Assembly (NCBI GenBank): GCA_002319885.1
Contig: DCFT01000236.1
Location: forward strand, 1 to 34,730
Direction: 5' to 3'
DNA length: 34,730 nucleotides
Source: Bacteroidales bacterium UBA1797
Lineage (GTDB): Bacteria > Bacteroidota > Bacteroidia > Bacteroidales > VadinHA17
The position numbers and the translations under genes are program-made. The notes below the pieces were generated by a model that did not search any database, had not been told where the DNA came from, and worked only from the letters and a program-made list of their open reading frames with translations. Positions 9,183 to 16,939 of the stretch are shown in pieces (the stretch's first letter is position 1; every line of letters begins with the position of its first letter).

Positions 9183-9823
9183 TTCAGGGAGTCCTTTTTG
9201 ATATGGATGGCGTTCTGGCAGATTCTGAATCTTTTATTTGCAAAGCAGCAACAATGATGTTCAGGGAACTCGGAATTGAAGTACATGCAGAAGATTTCCA
9301 TCCTTTTATAGGTATGGGTGAAAACAGATACATCGGCGGAGTAGCTGAAAAATATGGTGTTCCTGTTAATATTGAACAGGTCAAAGCCAGAACATATGAA
9401 ATTTACGGTGAAATAGTAAGAGGGAACCTGTCGGCGCTTCCCGGTGTGCATGAATTTATTTCAAAATGCAGGAAAAAAGGGCTAAAACTGGCTCTTGCAA
9501 CCAGTGCAGATAAAATAAAAATGGAGATAAACCTGAAGGAAACAGGTCTTTCCCATGTGTCATTCGATGCAATCATTACGGGACTTGATGTTAAAAAGAA
9601 AAAACCTTCTCCGGATATTTACCTTATGGCTGCAAAAAAGCTGGAATTGGATCCAGCCAGTTGTCTTGTTGTGGAAGATGCTGTAAGCGGAATTGAAGCA
9701 GGCAAAGCAGCGGGTTGCAGATGTCTCGCAATAACATCATCTTTTGATTCTGCGGCTTTGCAAAAGGCAGACTGGATATGTGATTCGTTATCAAATGTAC
9801 CTGAAGCGGTACTTAACTGGTAA
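9179..9823 (+). CDS. HAD-IA family hydrolase (beta-phosphoglucomutase/sugar phosphatase-like)
   Basis: This cytoplasmic HAD enzyme has motif I FDMDGVLADSES (D8, D10), motif II around ATSADK, motif III KKKPSPD and motif IV VVEDAVSGIEAG, with the helical cap of subclass IA between motifs I and II. The family includes beta-phosphoglucomutase and sugar-phosphate phosphatases, and the sequence does not separate the two. Its start overlaps the aldolase stop by four bases. It is the second, unrelated HAD enzyme in this operon, which suggests that two different phosphorylated intermediates are handled. Confidence 0.85.
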   Translation: MIQGVLFDMDGVLADSESFICKAATMMFRELGIEVHAEDFHPFIGMGENRYIGGVAEKYGVPVNIEQVKARTYEIYGEIVRGNLSALPGVHEFISKCRKKGLKLALATSADKIKMEINLKETGLSHVSFDAIITGLDVKKKKPSPDIYLMAAKKLELDPASCLVVEDAVSGIEAGKAAGCRCLAITSSFDSAALQKADWICDSLSNVPEAVLNW

Positions 9824-9851
9824 ATTAAAAAGTAAAATATATAAATTAATA

Positions 9852-11108
9852 ATGAAGAACTTTCTTTCAAATTTTCCCTCACTTGGTCAGTTGAATAAAG
9901 AAATGAAGGGAATCTCTTTTCCTGAGTATCGTGAGGCGAATGGACATATCCATACACCTTATTCATTCAGTGCTTTTAAAGATCTTGATACTGCTTTTAA
10001 AATGGCAACTGAAGAAAAGATCGCTGTTCTTGGTATAAATGATTTTTATGTTACAGATGGTTATCCGGCATTCCACAAAGGATGCATGATAAATAAGATA
10101 TTCCCTTTGTTCAATATTGAGTTTATTGGTCTTCTCAGGGAAGAACAGAAAAAAGGCATCAGGGTTAACGACCCGAATAATCCAGGCAGAATTTATTTCA
10201 GCGGAAAGGGCCTTGATTTTCCATATCAGGTTAGCTGGATACAGAGAAGACAACTCAGAACAGTAAAAAAAGAGAGCCAGTCTCAAATAAAAGCCATGAT
10301 TAATAAGCTGAATAGTCTTATTGAAAAGGAAAATCCCGATTTGAAGCTCTCCTATACCTCAATAAAAAAGGAATACGCTCATGAACTTGTACGTGAACGA
10401 CATATAGCAAAAGCATTAAAGGAGCTTGCTTTAACGATTTCCAATTCGGAGACGGATCAGCTTCAATTTCTTGAAAACCTGTATGACGGTAAAAAATCAG
10501 TTACCGGTATGTCAAACCCGGCAGCTCTGGAAAATGAAATAAGGTCTAATCTTCTGAAAAGCGGAGGCGGAGCATTTGTTGAGGAAGATGAAAAATCTTT
10601 CCTCGAGCTCAGGAAAATAATTAAGATTATTATAAAGGCAGGTGGTATACCATGTTATCCTGTCTTGCTCGATGATCCTTCAGGAAAATTCACTGAATTT
10701 GAATCTGATCCTGAAAAACTTTTTAATTCACTGAAAAAACTTGGTATTGAATGTATTGAACTTATTCCCGGAAGAAACGATGCTATAATACTTAAAAATT
10801 TTGTTGATTTTTTTCACAGTAAAGGGTTTATCATAACATTTGGTACGGAGCATAATACTCCGGAAATGTTGCCACTGACGGTAACAACCAGGGGTTCAAA
10901 ACCGCTTGATGAATCTTTGAAAAAGATTTCATGGGAAGGCACTTGTGTAATCGCAGCTCATCAGTATCTGCGAGCCGGGGGAAGACAGGGATACGTGTTG
11001 CCCGACGGAACGCATAGCGTGAAACAAATGAGAGAGCTTATTGATCTTGGACAACTAGTTATTGAATATTTCTTAAATAAATATCAAAATGAAGCCGGAG
11101 ATAAATGA
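9852..11108 (+). CDS. PHP-domain metal-dependent phosphoesterase-like protein
   Basis: I read this as a PHP-superfamily protein of 418 residues. Metal-site motifs are HIHT (H32, H34), GINDFYVTDG (about 61-70) and GTEHN (E333, H334), with a GGIPCYPVL strand at the place of the usual 'AHP'. ERHIAKAL in the middle resembles the RPHIA segment of PHP nucleotidases. A helical insertion (about residues 120-220) separates the two halves. The frame extends upstream to 9744, but ATG 9852 avoids an 80-base overlap with the HAD gene. The C-terminus overlaps the next gene by 20 bases. The substrate is unknown; its place in the operon suggests a phosphorylated sugar or nucleotide. Confidence 0.65.
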   Translation: MKNFLSNFPSLGQLNKEMKGISFPEYREANGHIHTPYSFSAFKDLDTAFKMATEEKIAVLGINDFYVTDGYPAFHKGCMINKIFPLFNIEFIGLLREEQKKGIRVNDPNNPGRIYFSGKGLDFPYQVSWIQRRQLRTVKKESQSQIKAMINKLNSLIEKENPDLKLSYTSIKKEYAHELVRERHIAKALKELALTISNSETDQLQFLENLYDGKKSVTGMSNPAALENEIRSNLLKSGGGAFVEEDEKSFLELRKIIKIIIKAGGIPCYPVLLDDPSGKFTEFESDPEKLFNSLKKLGIECIELIPGRNDAIILKNFVDFFHSKGFIITFGTEHNTPEMLPLTVTTRGSKPLDESLKKISWEGTCVIAAHQYLRAGGRQGYVLPDGTHSVKQMRELIDLGQLVIEYFLNKYQNEAGDK

Positions 11109-13062
11109 ACTTGTTAAAATTTCGAAATACTTCGGAAGCAATAAAGATTATGTTATTGCAGGAGGAGGCAACACTTCATACAAGGACGATGAAACTATTT
11201 GGATCAAAGCAAGCGGAGAGGCACTTGCTGAGCTTAGTGAAGAGGGCCTGGTCGCTTTAAACAGACAGAAACTGCATGTAATTTCATCGGCAATTTATTC
11301 GGAGGACCCGGATACCAGGGAGGAACAGGTGAAAAATGATTTGTTCCGCAGTATAATTGATAGCGGCAAGAATCAAAGACCTTCTGTAGAGACATCTCTT
11401 CATGAAATCATTCAATATAAATTCATTGTACACCTCCATCCTACTCTGATAAATGGAATTCTCTGCAGCAGAAATGCGAAGAGTCTGACTCAGAAGCTAT
11501 TTGCAGAGTCCGCTCTTTTTGTACCATATACCGATCCCGGATATACACTTTTTAAAAAGCTGGAATCTGAAATATTATCGTTTCGTGGAAAATTCCAGCA
11601 CGATCCTCAGATAATATTCCTGGAAAATCATGGTGCGTTTGTGGGTGCCGACACAACTGAAGAGATAAAGAGTATTTATGAAAACATATTACAAAAAATA
11701 AAAGAACAGATCCCTCCTATTTCTGATATATCCATTCTTCCTTACAATCCAATTCTGAATAAGGTTCTGCCGGCTTTACGAATTCTTCTTTCGGGAGATC
11801 AGCCTGGAATTTTAAGATTTCGGAATAACACCCTGATTGCAAAGTTTTATCAGAATCAGCAGGAGTTTCATAAAATTTCGTTGCCTCTTACTCCCGACAT
11901 CATTGTTTACTGCAAAACACGATATCTCTATATAGAGCAATCATCAACTGCCGAAAAGATACTGGACTCTTTCCGATACCAGTTACCCCATTTTTTAAGT
12001 GAATATGGCTATTTACCAAGAGTATTTATAATCAAGGACATAGGTGTTTTCGCTATTGGTGATACGTTTGCTGATGCAGAAACATGTCTGGATGTTTATG
12101 AGGACCTCATAAAGATAAGCTACTACGCTTCTCTCTGCGGAGGAATTAAGTTCCTGATACCGGAACAGGTAGATTTTATTGATCACTGGGAGGTTGAGAA
12201 CTACAGGAGAAAAGTCACACAGCAAGCACCTGCAGTCACCAAACTGAATAATAAAATTGCAATAGTAACAGGAGGAGCCCAGGGATTCGGAGCGGGTATC
12301 GCAGAATCGTTGTTCGCGCTTAACGTGAACGTAATAATTGCCGACCTTAATGAAGAGACCGGAAAAGCTTTTGTTGCTTTGCTATCTTCCAAAAATACTA
12401 AGAATAAAGCTATTTTTATCAGAACCGATGTTGCAGATGCTTCGTCAGTAAGGGAACTAGTGAGTGCTGCTGTAATGGAGTTTGGAGGACTCGACATAAT
12501 TGTAAGTAATGCTGGTATTTTAAAGGCGGGAGGGCTTGAGGAAATGGATGCTGAGACTTTTTCAAAAACCACAGAAGTAAACTATAACGGTTATTTTCAT
12601 TGTGTAAAATACGCTTCTGAGGTAATGAAACTTCAGAACCTGGAAAAACCTGAATATTTTACCGACATAATACAGATCAATTCCAAGTCAGGATTGAGAG
12701 GGAGTAACCGTAATTTTGCATATGCCGGCGCCAAGTTCGGAGGTATTGGACTCACACAGTCTTTTGCCATGGAACTGGCACCTTACAAAATAAAGGTCAA
12801 CTCTATTTGTCCGGGTAATTTCTACGAGGGTCCGCTATGGTCAGACCCGCACACCGGTTTATTTGTACAGTACCTTAAAACAGGGAAAGTGCCTGGCGCA
12901 AAAACTATCGAAGATGTCAGGAAATTTTACGAGGAAAAGGTGCCCATGAAACGAGGATGCAAGCTGGAAGATGTGATGAAAGCACTTTTGTATATAATAG
13001 ACCAGGAATATGAAACAGGTCAGGCAGTTCCGGTAACAGGCGGACAGGTGATGCTGGGATAA
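11089..13062 (+). CDS. Bifunctional class II aldolase / short-chain dehydrogenase (sorbitol-6-phosphate dehydrogenase-like)
   Basis: This two-domain cytoplasmic enzyme has 657 residues. The N-terminal aldolase domain (about 1-375) has AGGGNTS, HLHP (H115, H117) and ENHG (H181), the zinc-aldolase hallmarks. The C-terminal SDR domain (about 385-657) has TGxxxGxG at 394-401, the NAG motif, and catalytic S532, Y545 and K549. Its tail, with VPMKRGC and VTGGQVM, closely resembles sorbitol-6-phosphate 2-dehydrogenase (SrlD/SorD), from memory. Related aldolase/dehydrogenase fusions are known in rhamnose catabolism (RhaEW). Here the SDR part and the SorE-like gene 18 bases downstream point to hexitol phosphate or sorbose phosphate chemistry. 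Fusion and both domains are clear; the substrate is inference. Confidence 0.85.
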   Translation: MKPEINELVKISKYFGSNKDYVIAGGGNTSYKDDETIWIKASGEALAELSEEGLVALNRQKLHVISSAIYSEDPDTREEQVKNDLFRSIIDSGKNQRPSVETSLHEIIQYKFIVHLHPTLINGILCSRNAKSLTQKLFAESALFVPYTDPGYTLFKKLESEILSFRGKFQHDPQIIFLENHGAFVGADTTEEIKSIYENILQKIKEQIPPISDISILPYNPILNKVLPALRILLSGDQPGILRFRNNTLIAKFYQNQQEFHKISLPLTPDIIVYCKTRYLYIEQSSTAEKILDSFRYQLPHFLSEYGYLPRVFIIKDIGVFAIGDTFADAETCLDVYEDLIKISYYASLCGGIKFLIPEQVDFIDHWEVENYRRKVTQQAPAVTKLNNKIAIVTGGAQGFGAGIAESLFALNVNVIIADLNEETGKAFVALLSSKNTKNKAIFIRTDVADASSVRELVSAAVMEFGGLDIIVSNAGILKAGGLEEMDAETFSKTTEVNYNGYFHCVKYASEVMKLQNLEKPEYFTDIIQINSKSGLRGSNRNFAYAGAKFGGIGLTQSFAMELAPYKIKVNSICPGNFYEGPLWSDPHTGLFVQYLKTGKVPGAKTIEDVRKFYEEKVPMKRGCKLEDVMKALLYIIDQEYETGQAVPVTGGQVMLG

Positions 13063-13079
13063 AAGAAATAAAAAATAAT

Positions 13080-14342
13080 ATGAAGACTAAGGCAGTAAGA
13101 ATATATGGGAAGAAAGATCTGAGGCTGGAGGAGTTTGAATTGCCCGGGTTGAAAGATGATGAGATACTGGCAAGTGTAATGTCAGACAGCATCTGTATGT
13201 CATCATATAAAGCTGCACTGCAGGGTGCTGACCATAAGCGCGTTCCGGATGATATAAGCGTTCATCCGACCATAATTGGTCATGAGTTTGCAGGTACAAT
13301 TATTGAAGTCGGGAAAAAATGGCAGCATAAGTTCAGAGCAGGACAGAAATTCTCTATTCAACCTGCTATGAATCAGATGGGTACACTTAATGCACCAGGA
13401 TATTCTTATCGTTTTATCGGAGGTGATGCAACTCACATAATAATACCATCGATCATTATGGAGGCTGATTGTTTGCTGCCTTACGAGGGAGAAGCTTTCT
13501 TCCCGGCAACTCTTTCAGAACCGATGTCATGTATTGTCGGTGCATTTCATGCCAGTTACCATACTCCGCCAGGAACCTACAAACATAACATGGGAATCCG
13601 AAAGGGAGGAAATATGGCAATACTTGCAGGTGTTGGTCCTATGGGACTTGGAGCCATTGATTATGCTTTGCATCAGGAAAGAAAACCCGGATTATTGGTA
13701 GTTACTGATATTGATGATAACCGGCTGAAAAGAGCATTATCAATATTTTCATTTGAACATGCAGAAAAAGAAGGTGTTAAGATAGTTTTCATCAACACGG
13801 GCAAAATGAGCGATCCGGCAGGATATCTGCACGATCTTACCGGAGGTAAAGGATACGATGATGTTTTCGTATTTGCCCCGGTTAAATCAGTAATTGAACT
13901 TGGTGATGCAATTCTTGGTTTTGACGGATGTCTTAATTTTTTTGCGGGTCCTGTTGATCCTGAATTTAAAGCGGACTTCAATTTCTATAATGTTCACTAT
14001 TCTTTTACTCATATAGTAGGCACTTCAGGAGGAAATACAGACGATATGAGAGAATCGTTAAAACTGATGGGAGAAGGGAAGATCAATCCGGCTATCATGA
14101 TTACCCATGTGGGAGGACTCGATTCAGTGGTAGAAACGACTCTTAACCTCCCCCGGATACCAGGTGGTAAAAAGCTGATTTACACAAACATATCGATGCC
14201 ACTTATAGCTCTTTCAGAGCTTGATGATTTGGGCAAAGAAGATGTATTTTATTCAGGACTTAACGAAATTGTTTCAAAAAACGACTATATATGGTCTCTG
14301 GAAGCAGAAAAGTATTTGCTCGCCAATGCAAAACCGATATGA
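13080..14342 (+). CDS. Zinc-type medium-chain dehydrogenase, L-sorbose-1-phosphate reductase-like
   Basis: This MDR-superfamily oxidoreductase has 420 residues. The catalytic zinc site is recognisable (C39, then GHEFAG with H68/E69, and LSEPMSC), and GVGPMGLGA forms the NAD(P) loop. The cysteine cluster of the structural zinc loop is missing: the corresponding segment (QPAMNQMGTLNAPGY) has none. Overall sequence and length recall SorE, which reduces L-sorbose 1-phosphate to sorbitol 6-phosphate. The fused sorbitol-6-phosphate dehydrogenase-like domain next door would oxidise that product to fructose 6-phosphate. The match to SorE is from memory and not from an alignment. Confidence 0.75.
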   Translation: MKTKAVRIYGKKDLRLEEFELPGLKDDEILASVMSDSICMSSYKAALQGADHKRVPDDISVHPTIIGHEFAGTIIEVGKKWQHKFRAGQKFSIQPAMNQMGTLNAPGYSYRFIGGDATHIIIPSIIMEADCLLPYEGEAFFPATLSEPMSCIVGAFHASYHTPPGTYKHNMGIRKGGNMAILAGVGPMGLGAIDYALHQERKPGLLVVTDIDDNRLKRALSIFSFEHAEKEGVKIVFINTGKMSDPAGYLHDLTGGKGYDDVFVFAPVKSVIELGDAILGFDGCLNFFAGPVDPEFKADFNFYNVHYSFTHIVGTSGGNTDDMRESLKLMGEGKINPAIMITHVGGLDSVVETTLNLPRIPGGKKLIYTNISMPLIALSELDDLGKEDVFYSGLNEIVSKNDYIWSLEAEKYLLANAKPI

Positions 14343-14426
14343 AATATTCTTTGCTTGATCCTAAATAGTTCTCTGTGATCTTACCTAACCATTTCCTGTT
14401 TTTTTGAACCCACCCCCATTTGGCCA

Positions 14427-14602
14427 TTGAAAAAGTCAAAATCCATTAACCACTAAGGTCACAAAGGATTAACACAAAGTACACAAAGATCTGAGATATA
14501 GAGTCTTATCTTTTCGCTCTTTGTGTCTTCTTAGTGCACTCCCAACGCTTCGGTTGGGATCTTCGCTTCGCTTCGATTTGTGGTTAAAAGGGACTTTTTC
14601 AA
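14427..14602. repeat. Palindromic MITE-like intergenic element
   Basis: Perfect terminal inverted repeats TTGAAAAAGTC (14427-14437) and GACTTTTTCAA (14592-14602) enclose a second pair, TTAACCAC (14446-14453) and GTGGTTAA (14580-14587). Inside are CACTAAG, three CACAAAG words (14451-14488), and the opposite-strand CTTTGTG and CTTAGTG. No protein is encoded. The element fills most of the gap between two convergent genes and could act as a terminator or be a non-autonomous mobile element. Confidence 0.75.
14541..14558. other. GC-rich hairpin inside the palindromic element
   Basis: CCCAAC, loop GCTTCG, GTTGGG forms a perfect 6-bp stem. It is followed at 14561-14575 by three tandem CTTCG units. 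It is the strongest short hairpin in this gap and lies between convergent genes, so it may contribute to termination, though no T-run follows directly. Confidence 0.6.
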
Positions 14603-14621
14603 CAACCCAGATGGAGAAAGG

Positions 14622-15542
14622 TTAAGAAATATATTCTTTCGCAAACTCAATGGAAATATAGTTCTCGTATGATAAGCACACGTCAGAGGCAAAATCGACC
14701 CCTGTAGAGATGACTTTCGACCATTCTTTCTCTCCCATGCTTTCTAGTTGTTCAATAGTTATTTTGTTCTTATAGATTGCTGCCATCATTCCGGCATTGA
14801 AATTATCTCCGGCCCCTATGGTACTGACAGGTTTTATAGCTTTTACAGCAAATTTTCCGGAATAGCTGACAGTTCTGACATAAACTCCTGCAGAATTAGC
14901 TGTATATACCATGCAGTTACAATAGTTTTTTATGACATTCCATGCTTCATCGGGACTGTTTGCACCAAAAATGTTTTTAAAATCTTCATCTGAACCTCTG
15001 ACAAGCTTTGCTGATTTCATATTCTCTATGATCATTGGTTTTAATGTTTCAAGATCTGTAGAATGAGATGGTCTGAAATTAGGATCATAAATCACAAGTG
15101 CTCCATTCTCCTTTGCCTTGTTCAGCAGAATGGTAAATTTGGTTCTTATTTCGGTGGTAATTGCATAAATAGATCCGCAAAGAATTATGTCATCTTTGGC
15201 TATTACCGGGAAATCAATATTCAGCCTTCTTTCAGGATAGTCATCATAAAAAGTGTAACTGGCATCATTTTTCTCATTCAGAAAAGCAAGAGCAAGTTTG
15301 GTTTTACCATCTTTAAAATGATCAACATGATTTGTTTCCACTCCGTTTTCCGATAAAAAGCCGTCAATTATCTGACCTACGTTGTCACTTGCATATTCGC
15401 TGATAAAGGAAACAGGCAACCCTATCCTTCCAAGTGAAATTGTAGAGTTCAGCATTGATCCACCTGCTTTTGCTGCCTGTGGCTGTCCGTTTTTGAAAAT
15501 AATATCAAAAACGGTTTCTCCTATCCCATAAATTTTTCTCAT
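14622..15542 (-). CDS. PfkB-family carbohydrate kinase (fructokinase-like)
   Basis: This cytoplasmic ATP-dependent sugar kinase of the ribokinase/PfkB fold has 307 residues. N-terminal GIGETVFD and AGGSMLNS form the sugar-binding half. C-terminal TIGAGDNFNAG carries the anion hole and catalytic D246. The frame runs 35 codons further upstream, but MRKIYGIGE at 15542 is the standard family start, and the extra stretch runs into repeat-like DNA. It is convergent with the SorE-like gene and divergent from a sorbitol dehydrogenase-like gene. Fructose is a plausible substrate given that neighbour, which would make fructose from sorbitol. Confidence 0.85.
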   Translation of the reverse strand: MRKIYGIGETVFDIIFKNGQPQAAKAGGSMLNSTISLGRIGLPVSFISEYASDNVGQIIDGFLSENGVETNHVDHFKDGKTKLALAFLNEKNDASYTFYDDYPERRLNIDFPVIAKDDIILCGSIYAITTEIRTKFTILLNKAKENGALVIYDPNFRPSHSTDLETLKPMIIENMKSAKLVRGSDEDFKNIFGANSPDEAWNVIKNYCNCMVYTANSAGVYVRTVSYSGKFAVKAIKPVSTIGAGDNFNAGMMAAIYKNKITIEQLESMGEKEWSKVISTGVDFASDVCLSYENYISIEFAKEYIS

Positions 15543-15674
15543 TTGCTGTAAGTTTAGAATGATGTGAGGTTGTGAATTTACTAATTTTAACTTTATGCCA
15601 TACCTGAAAAATAATATTATCAGAATCCTTTTTGCGCATAGACACAAAGGCTCAAAGAATGACCAACTTATTTA

Positions 15675-15682
15675 TATATTTG
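15675..15682 (+). promoter_or_regulatory. Candidate -7 promoter box (TATATTTG)
   Basis: This TAnnTTTG match lies 23 bases before the dehydrogenase start at 15705. A purine-rich AAAAAAGGGA precedes the ATG as a possible ribosome-binding site. No -33 TTG is evident. Confidence 0.45.
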
Positions 15683-15704
15683 CTTATAATAAAAAAGGGA
15701 TTTA

Positions 15705-16739
15705 ATGAAGGCAATGATGCTCACCGGAATAAGACAAATGGAGATGGGAGATATTCCCGAACCGGATCTTATAAACCCTACTGATGTAAAAATCAGAATG
15801 ACAGCAGTAGGCATCTGTGGATCAGATATTCACTATTATACACAGGGTCAGATTGGGTCACAAAAAGTGCAATATCCTTTCTGTGTTGGCCACGAAGGAG
15901 CGGGAGTTGTTATTGAAGTAGGTAAATCTGTAAATAGAGTAAGACCTGGCGATCTTATTGCTATAGATCCTGCAATGCCCTGTGGGGAATGTGATCAATG
16001 TCTTGCAGGCAGGCATCATACATGCCGTAAGCTCAGGTTTCTTGGCTGTCCAGGTCAGGCAGAAGGATGTCTTATGGAATATATTGTGATGCCTGAAAAA
16101 TGCTGTTTCCCACTCACAGGCAGTTTAACAGCTGATCATGGTTCAATATCCGAACCTCTTGCAATCGGAGTTTATGCTGTTAGAAAATCAGGAGGAGTAA
16201 GAAATATGAATATTGGCATCTTTGGATATGGACCTATAGGTATGAGCGTAATGCTGGCCGCAAAAGCCCAGAGTGTTCATAGTATCTCTGTAACAGATAT
16301 CATTGATGAACGTCTTTCAATAGCTAAAAAAGAGGGATCTGTTCTGAACTGTAACCCGCTTAAAGAAGACATAGTTGAAAAGATCAGGCAGGTTGAACCG
16401 CTGGGCCTTGATCTGGCATTTGAATGTTGCGGCAAACAGGAAGCTTTCGACCAGGCTATTGAACTTCTTAAACCAGGAGGCAGACTCGTAGTCGTTGGCA
16501 TTCCTGAATTTGACCGCTGGTCGATGAACGTTGAAGTAACCCGTCGTCGGGAGATCTCGCTTCAGTTTATAAGAAGACAGGTAAATTGTGTTGAGGATAC
16601 TATTGAAATGATGAAAAATGGATCTGTCAGAATCGATAACATGATTACACATCGATTTCCATTCGAGAGAACAGGAGAAGCTTTTGACCTGGTAGCAGAT
16701 TACAGGGATGGTGTTATGAAAGCAATGATCGATTTTTAA
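15705..16739 (+). CDS. Zinc-dependent sorbitol/polyol dehydrogenase-like enzyme
   Basis: This MDR-family NAD-linked dehydrogenase has 344 residues. The catalytic zinc ligands are C38 (GICGSD), H63 and E64 (GHEGAG). The structural zinc loop has all four cysteines (C93, C96, C99, C107). GYGPIGM is the nucleotide-binding loop. The GICGSDIHYY motif is typical of sorbitol (L-iditol), xylitol and related polyol dehydrogenases, which oxidise a secondary alcohol to a ketose. With the divergent PfkB kinase it could convert sorbitol to fructose and on to a fructose phosphate. The precise polyol is not determined. Confidence 0.85.
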   Translation: MKAMMLTGIRQMEMGDIPEPDLINPTDVKIRMTAVGICGSDIHYYTQGQIGSQKVQYPFCVGHEGAGVVIEVGKSVNRVRPGDLIAIDPAMPCGECDQCLAGRHHTCRKLRFLGCPGQAEGCLMEYIVMPEKCCFPLTGSLTADHGSISEPLAIGVYAVRKSGGVRNMNIGIFGYGPIGMSVMLAAKAQSVHSISVTDIIDERLSIAKKEGSVLNCNPLKEDIVEKIRQVEPLGLDLAFECCGKQEAFDQAIELLKPGGRLVVVGIPEFDRWSMNVEVTRRREISLQFIRRQVNCVEDTIEMMKNGSVRIDNMITHRFPFERTGEAFDLVADYRDGVMKAMIDF

Positions 16740-16763
16740 ACTGTTCCCTTTTGCTGACCATCT

Positions 16764-16781
16764 GTTTCATTTATGTGAAAC
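16764..16781. other. Hairpin between convergent genes
   Basis: GTTTCA, loop TTTATG, TGAAAC is a perfect 6-bp inverted repeat, 24 bases after the dehydrogenase stop. It lacks a T-run, so a terminator role is only possible. Confidence 0.35.
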
Positions 16782-16815
16782 TGTGTATTAATTCCTGATT
16801 ATTTTAAACCTGTTA

Positions 16816-16853
16816 CACAGAGAGTCACAGAGAAGACACAGAGAACCACAGAG
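16816..16853. repeat. Four phased CACAGAG words
   Basis: CACAGAG occurs at 16816, 16826, 16837 and 16847, a spacing of 10-11 bases. No complementary CTCTGTG arm is seen nearby, so this looks like a single arm of the palindromic repeat family found elsewhere in the window. It sits between two convergent genes. Confidence 0.7.
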
Positions 16854-16939
16854 TAAAACCTAAGAATATAATCCTGAGAGAAGAGATTTTTTAAATTAAC
16901 TGAATTATTATAATCGTTTAAGCCTACTTCAGGCACTTT

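Noticed and set aside
9744..9851. Upstream start for the PHP-domain gene
   Set aside because: It would overlap the HAD gene by 80 bases and adds 36 residues unlike the family; ATG 9852 fits the gene spacing.
14343..14621. A small protein or RNA gene in the largest intergenic gap
   Set aside because: The gap is explained by the palindromic element; no coding frame or known RNA fold was recognised.
15543..15647. N-terminal extension of the PfkB kinase
   Set aside because: The extra 35 residues fall outside the family fold and the upstream end enters CACAAAG-like repeat DNA; ATG 15542 is the standard start.
16816..16853. Possible CRISPR array from the CACAGAG repeats
   Set aside because: Units are 7 bases with 3-4 base gaps, far too short for CRISPR repeats and spacers, and no cas gene is present.
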